DNA of 64,000 nt, from the NCBI GenBank assembly GCA_014360015.1, contig JACIYJ010000001.1, forward strand, positions 62,001-126,000, in the 5' to 3' direction. The stretch comes from Candidatus Aminicenantota bacterium. Lineage in GTDB: Bacteria; Acidobacteriota; Aminicenantia; Aminicenantales; Saccharicenantaceae. Position numbers and translations under genes: made by a program. Under the pieces are notes generated by a model. The model was not told where the DNA came from. It saw only the letters and a program-made list of their open reading frames with translations, and ran no database searches. Below are positions 63,097 to 64,000 of the stretch, piece by piece (positions within the stretch are counted from its first letter, which is position 1; every line of letters begins with the position of its first letter).

Positions 63097-64000
63097 ATGA
63101 AAGAAGCCATAAAAGTTGTTCTTGTGGTAATTCTTATTATTGTTATGGCTTCATTCTTAACAGCGCAGATAAAATTCAATGGTTATTTTTCTTTTGAGTA
63201 CCTGAAAAGCCAGCCTGAAGGAGTTTATCCAGGAGGGACTTTTGAGAATCTCTATGGGGGCCTGGCTGTTTCCGGAACTGTTTCTGGTCAATTGACCTTT
63301 TTAACTGAAGTCCAGCTTAAATCCCAGGAAACCTTCAGTTTAAGACAGGCCTATCTGGCTTTTCAGGGAAGCAATCTATTCAACTTCAAATTCGGCCTAT
63401 TTGAGATTCCCTTTGGACGCTATAACCGGTCAGCCCGTCCTTCAGAGAATCTGACCGTATTACGGCCACTGGTTTTTCATTTTTTTCCTTATCGCTGGAA
63501 TGACCTCGGTGTCTGCTGGGAAGGGAATTACACCATCTTCTATTATTCTGGGTACATAGTGAACGGTCTTTCGGCTAACCAGAATGGCTATCTGCAGTCA
63601 ACCGTCCGGGATATCAATAAAGATAAAGGACTCGGCGGAAGACTGGGGCTGAGGTTCGGAGAAGGGTTTGAGATGGGAGGGTCATTCTATACCGGAAAAT
63701 ATGATTCGGCGGGCTCAAAGGACCTTCAATTTGAGGGAGTAGATTTAATCTGGGTTAATCCGGAATGGGAAATCCGGGCTGAATACATTAAGACTATCTA
63801 TGACCACCCCTTTCTCAATCAGAAAAAAGAATTTGATGGGTATTATCTCATAGTGAGCATGATCATTAAAAGATTCAGGCCATATTTCAGCTATCAAAAC
63901 TCATCCGTGCCGCAGTCGGTGATAGATGACCAGAATGCCCCGCCATTTAATGTCTTTATAGAGACAATGGTCAGAAAAAAACGGAAAGCTCTGGGCTTTA
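63097..64000 (+). CDS. Outer-membrane beta-barrel (porin-like) protein, 3' end outside window
   Basis: The frame is open from ATG 63097 to the window edge (301 codons seen, no stop). AAAGGAG lies 6 nt before this ATG; another ATG at 63091 abuts it. The protein starts with a signal peptide (VVLVVILIIVMASFLTA, cleavage after TAQ) and then alternating strands rich in Tyr, Phe and Gly: FNGYFSFEYL, FLTEVQLKSQE, RQAYLAFQGSNL, FKFGLFEIPFGRYNR. This resembles phosphate-selective or maltoporin-like barrels used for solute uptake. The exact family cannot be fixed without the C-terminus. Confidence 0.8.
   Translation, partial: MKEAIKVVLVVILIIVMASFLTAQIKFNGYFSFEYLKSQPEGVYPGGTFENLYGGLAVSGTVSGQLTFLTEVQLKSQETFSLRQAYLAFQGSNLFNFKFGLFEIPFGRYNRSARPSENLTVLRPLVFHFFPYRWNDLGVCWEGNYTIFYYSGYIVNGLSANQNGYLQSTVRDINKDKGLGGRLGLRFGEGFEMGGSFYTGKYDSAGSKDLQFEGVDLIWVNPEWEIRAEYIKTIYDHPFLNQKKEFDGYYLIVSMIIKRFRPYFSYQNSSVPQSVIDDQNAPPFNVFIETMVRKKRKALGF

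Overview
The window is an ordinary-looking stretch of a bacterial chromosome (moderate GC, densely coding, three tRNA genes, no transposase, phage gene or CRISPR array seen). Its content fits a Gram-negative, diderm heterotroph: TonB/ExbB/ExbD, a large TonB-dependent receptor, lipoprotein signal peptides, an RseP-type site-2 protease and an outer-membrane barrel protein at the right edge. A TonB receptor with an N-terminal carboxypeptidase-regulatory-like domain, a VWFA-related secreted protein of the kind common in Acidobacteria-like genomes, secreted glycosidases and peptidases, and hyp genes together suggest an Acidobacteriota/Candidatus Aminicenantes-type organism. That placement is inference, not proven by any marker here.

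Layout. 0.2-7.2 kb: TonB receptor, tRNA-Arg, a lone RsbRD-type N-terminal domain protein, HemW, a zinc-finger thioredoxin with an NCGPC active site, and a VWFA-related protein. 7.2-10.7 kb: minus-strand operon gap-pgk-tpiA-secG-tRNA-Leu(GAG). 11.0-15.2 kb: NnrE/NnrD fusion and TsaE, then Apt and an NCS2 purine permease. 15.4-26.6 kb: exported catabolic proteins (NagZ-like GH3 lipoprotein, aldo/keto reductase, GH36-like/NPCBM lipoprotein, YncE-propeller/phosphoesterase lipoprotein, M14 carboxypeptidase). 26.9-33.1 kb: tRNA-His and the conserved minus-strand operon phoH-pgpH-ybeY-corC-era. 33.4-37.8 kb: a sulfate-activation cluster (ribbon-helix-helix protein, ATP sulfurylase, alkaline-phosphatase-superfamily protein, APS kinase, sugar epimerase). 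37.8-40.1 kb: hypC-hypD-hypE. 40.2-46.4 kb: uppS-cdsA-dxr-rseP-ispG-larE, which joins isoprenoid precursor synthesis to its envelope uses. 46.4-48.1 kb: 2-hydroxyacid dehydrogenase and a nucleoside phosphorylase. 48.2-50.3 kb: a translationally coupled ParB-like/spore-photoproduct-lyase-like pair. 50.3-52.2 kb: tonB-exbB-exbD. 52.3-57.6 kb: ychF-tgt-yajC-secD-secF. 57.7-64.0 kb: lepB, SAM hydrolase, recD2, rubredoxin with its probable reductase, and a truncated outer-membrane protein.

Promoters can be read unusually clearly. Many genes have a TTGACA-like -35 box, 17 bp spacing and a TATAAT-like -10 box. In at least three cases (uppS, ychF, the ParB-like gene) the predicted start of transcription falls on or within one base of the start codon and no Shine-Dalgarno sequence is present, so leaderless mRNAs are predicted. 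The best candidates for undescribed biology are the ParB-like/SPL-like pair, these leaderless promoters, the RHH-sat-phosphatase-cysC cluster, and a helix-hairpin-helix-like insertion in SecF.
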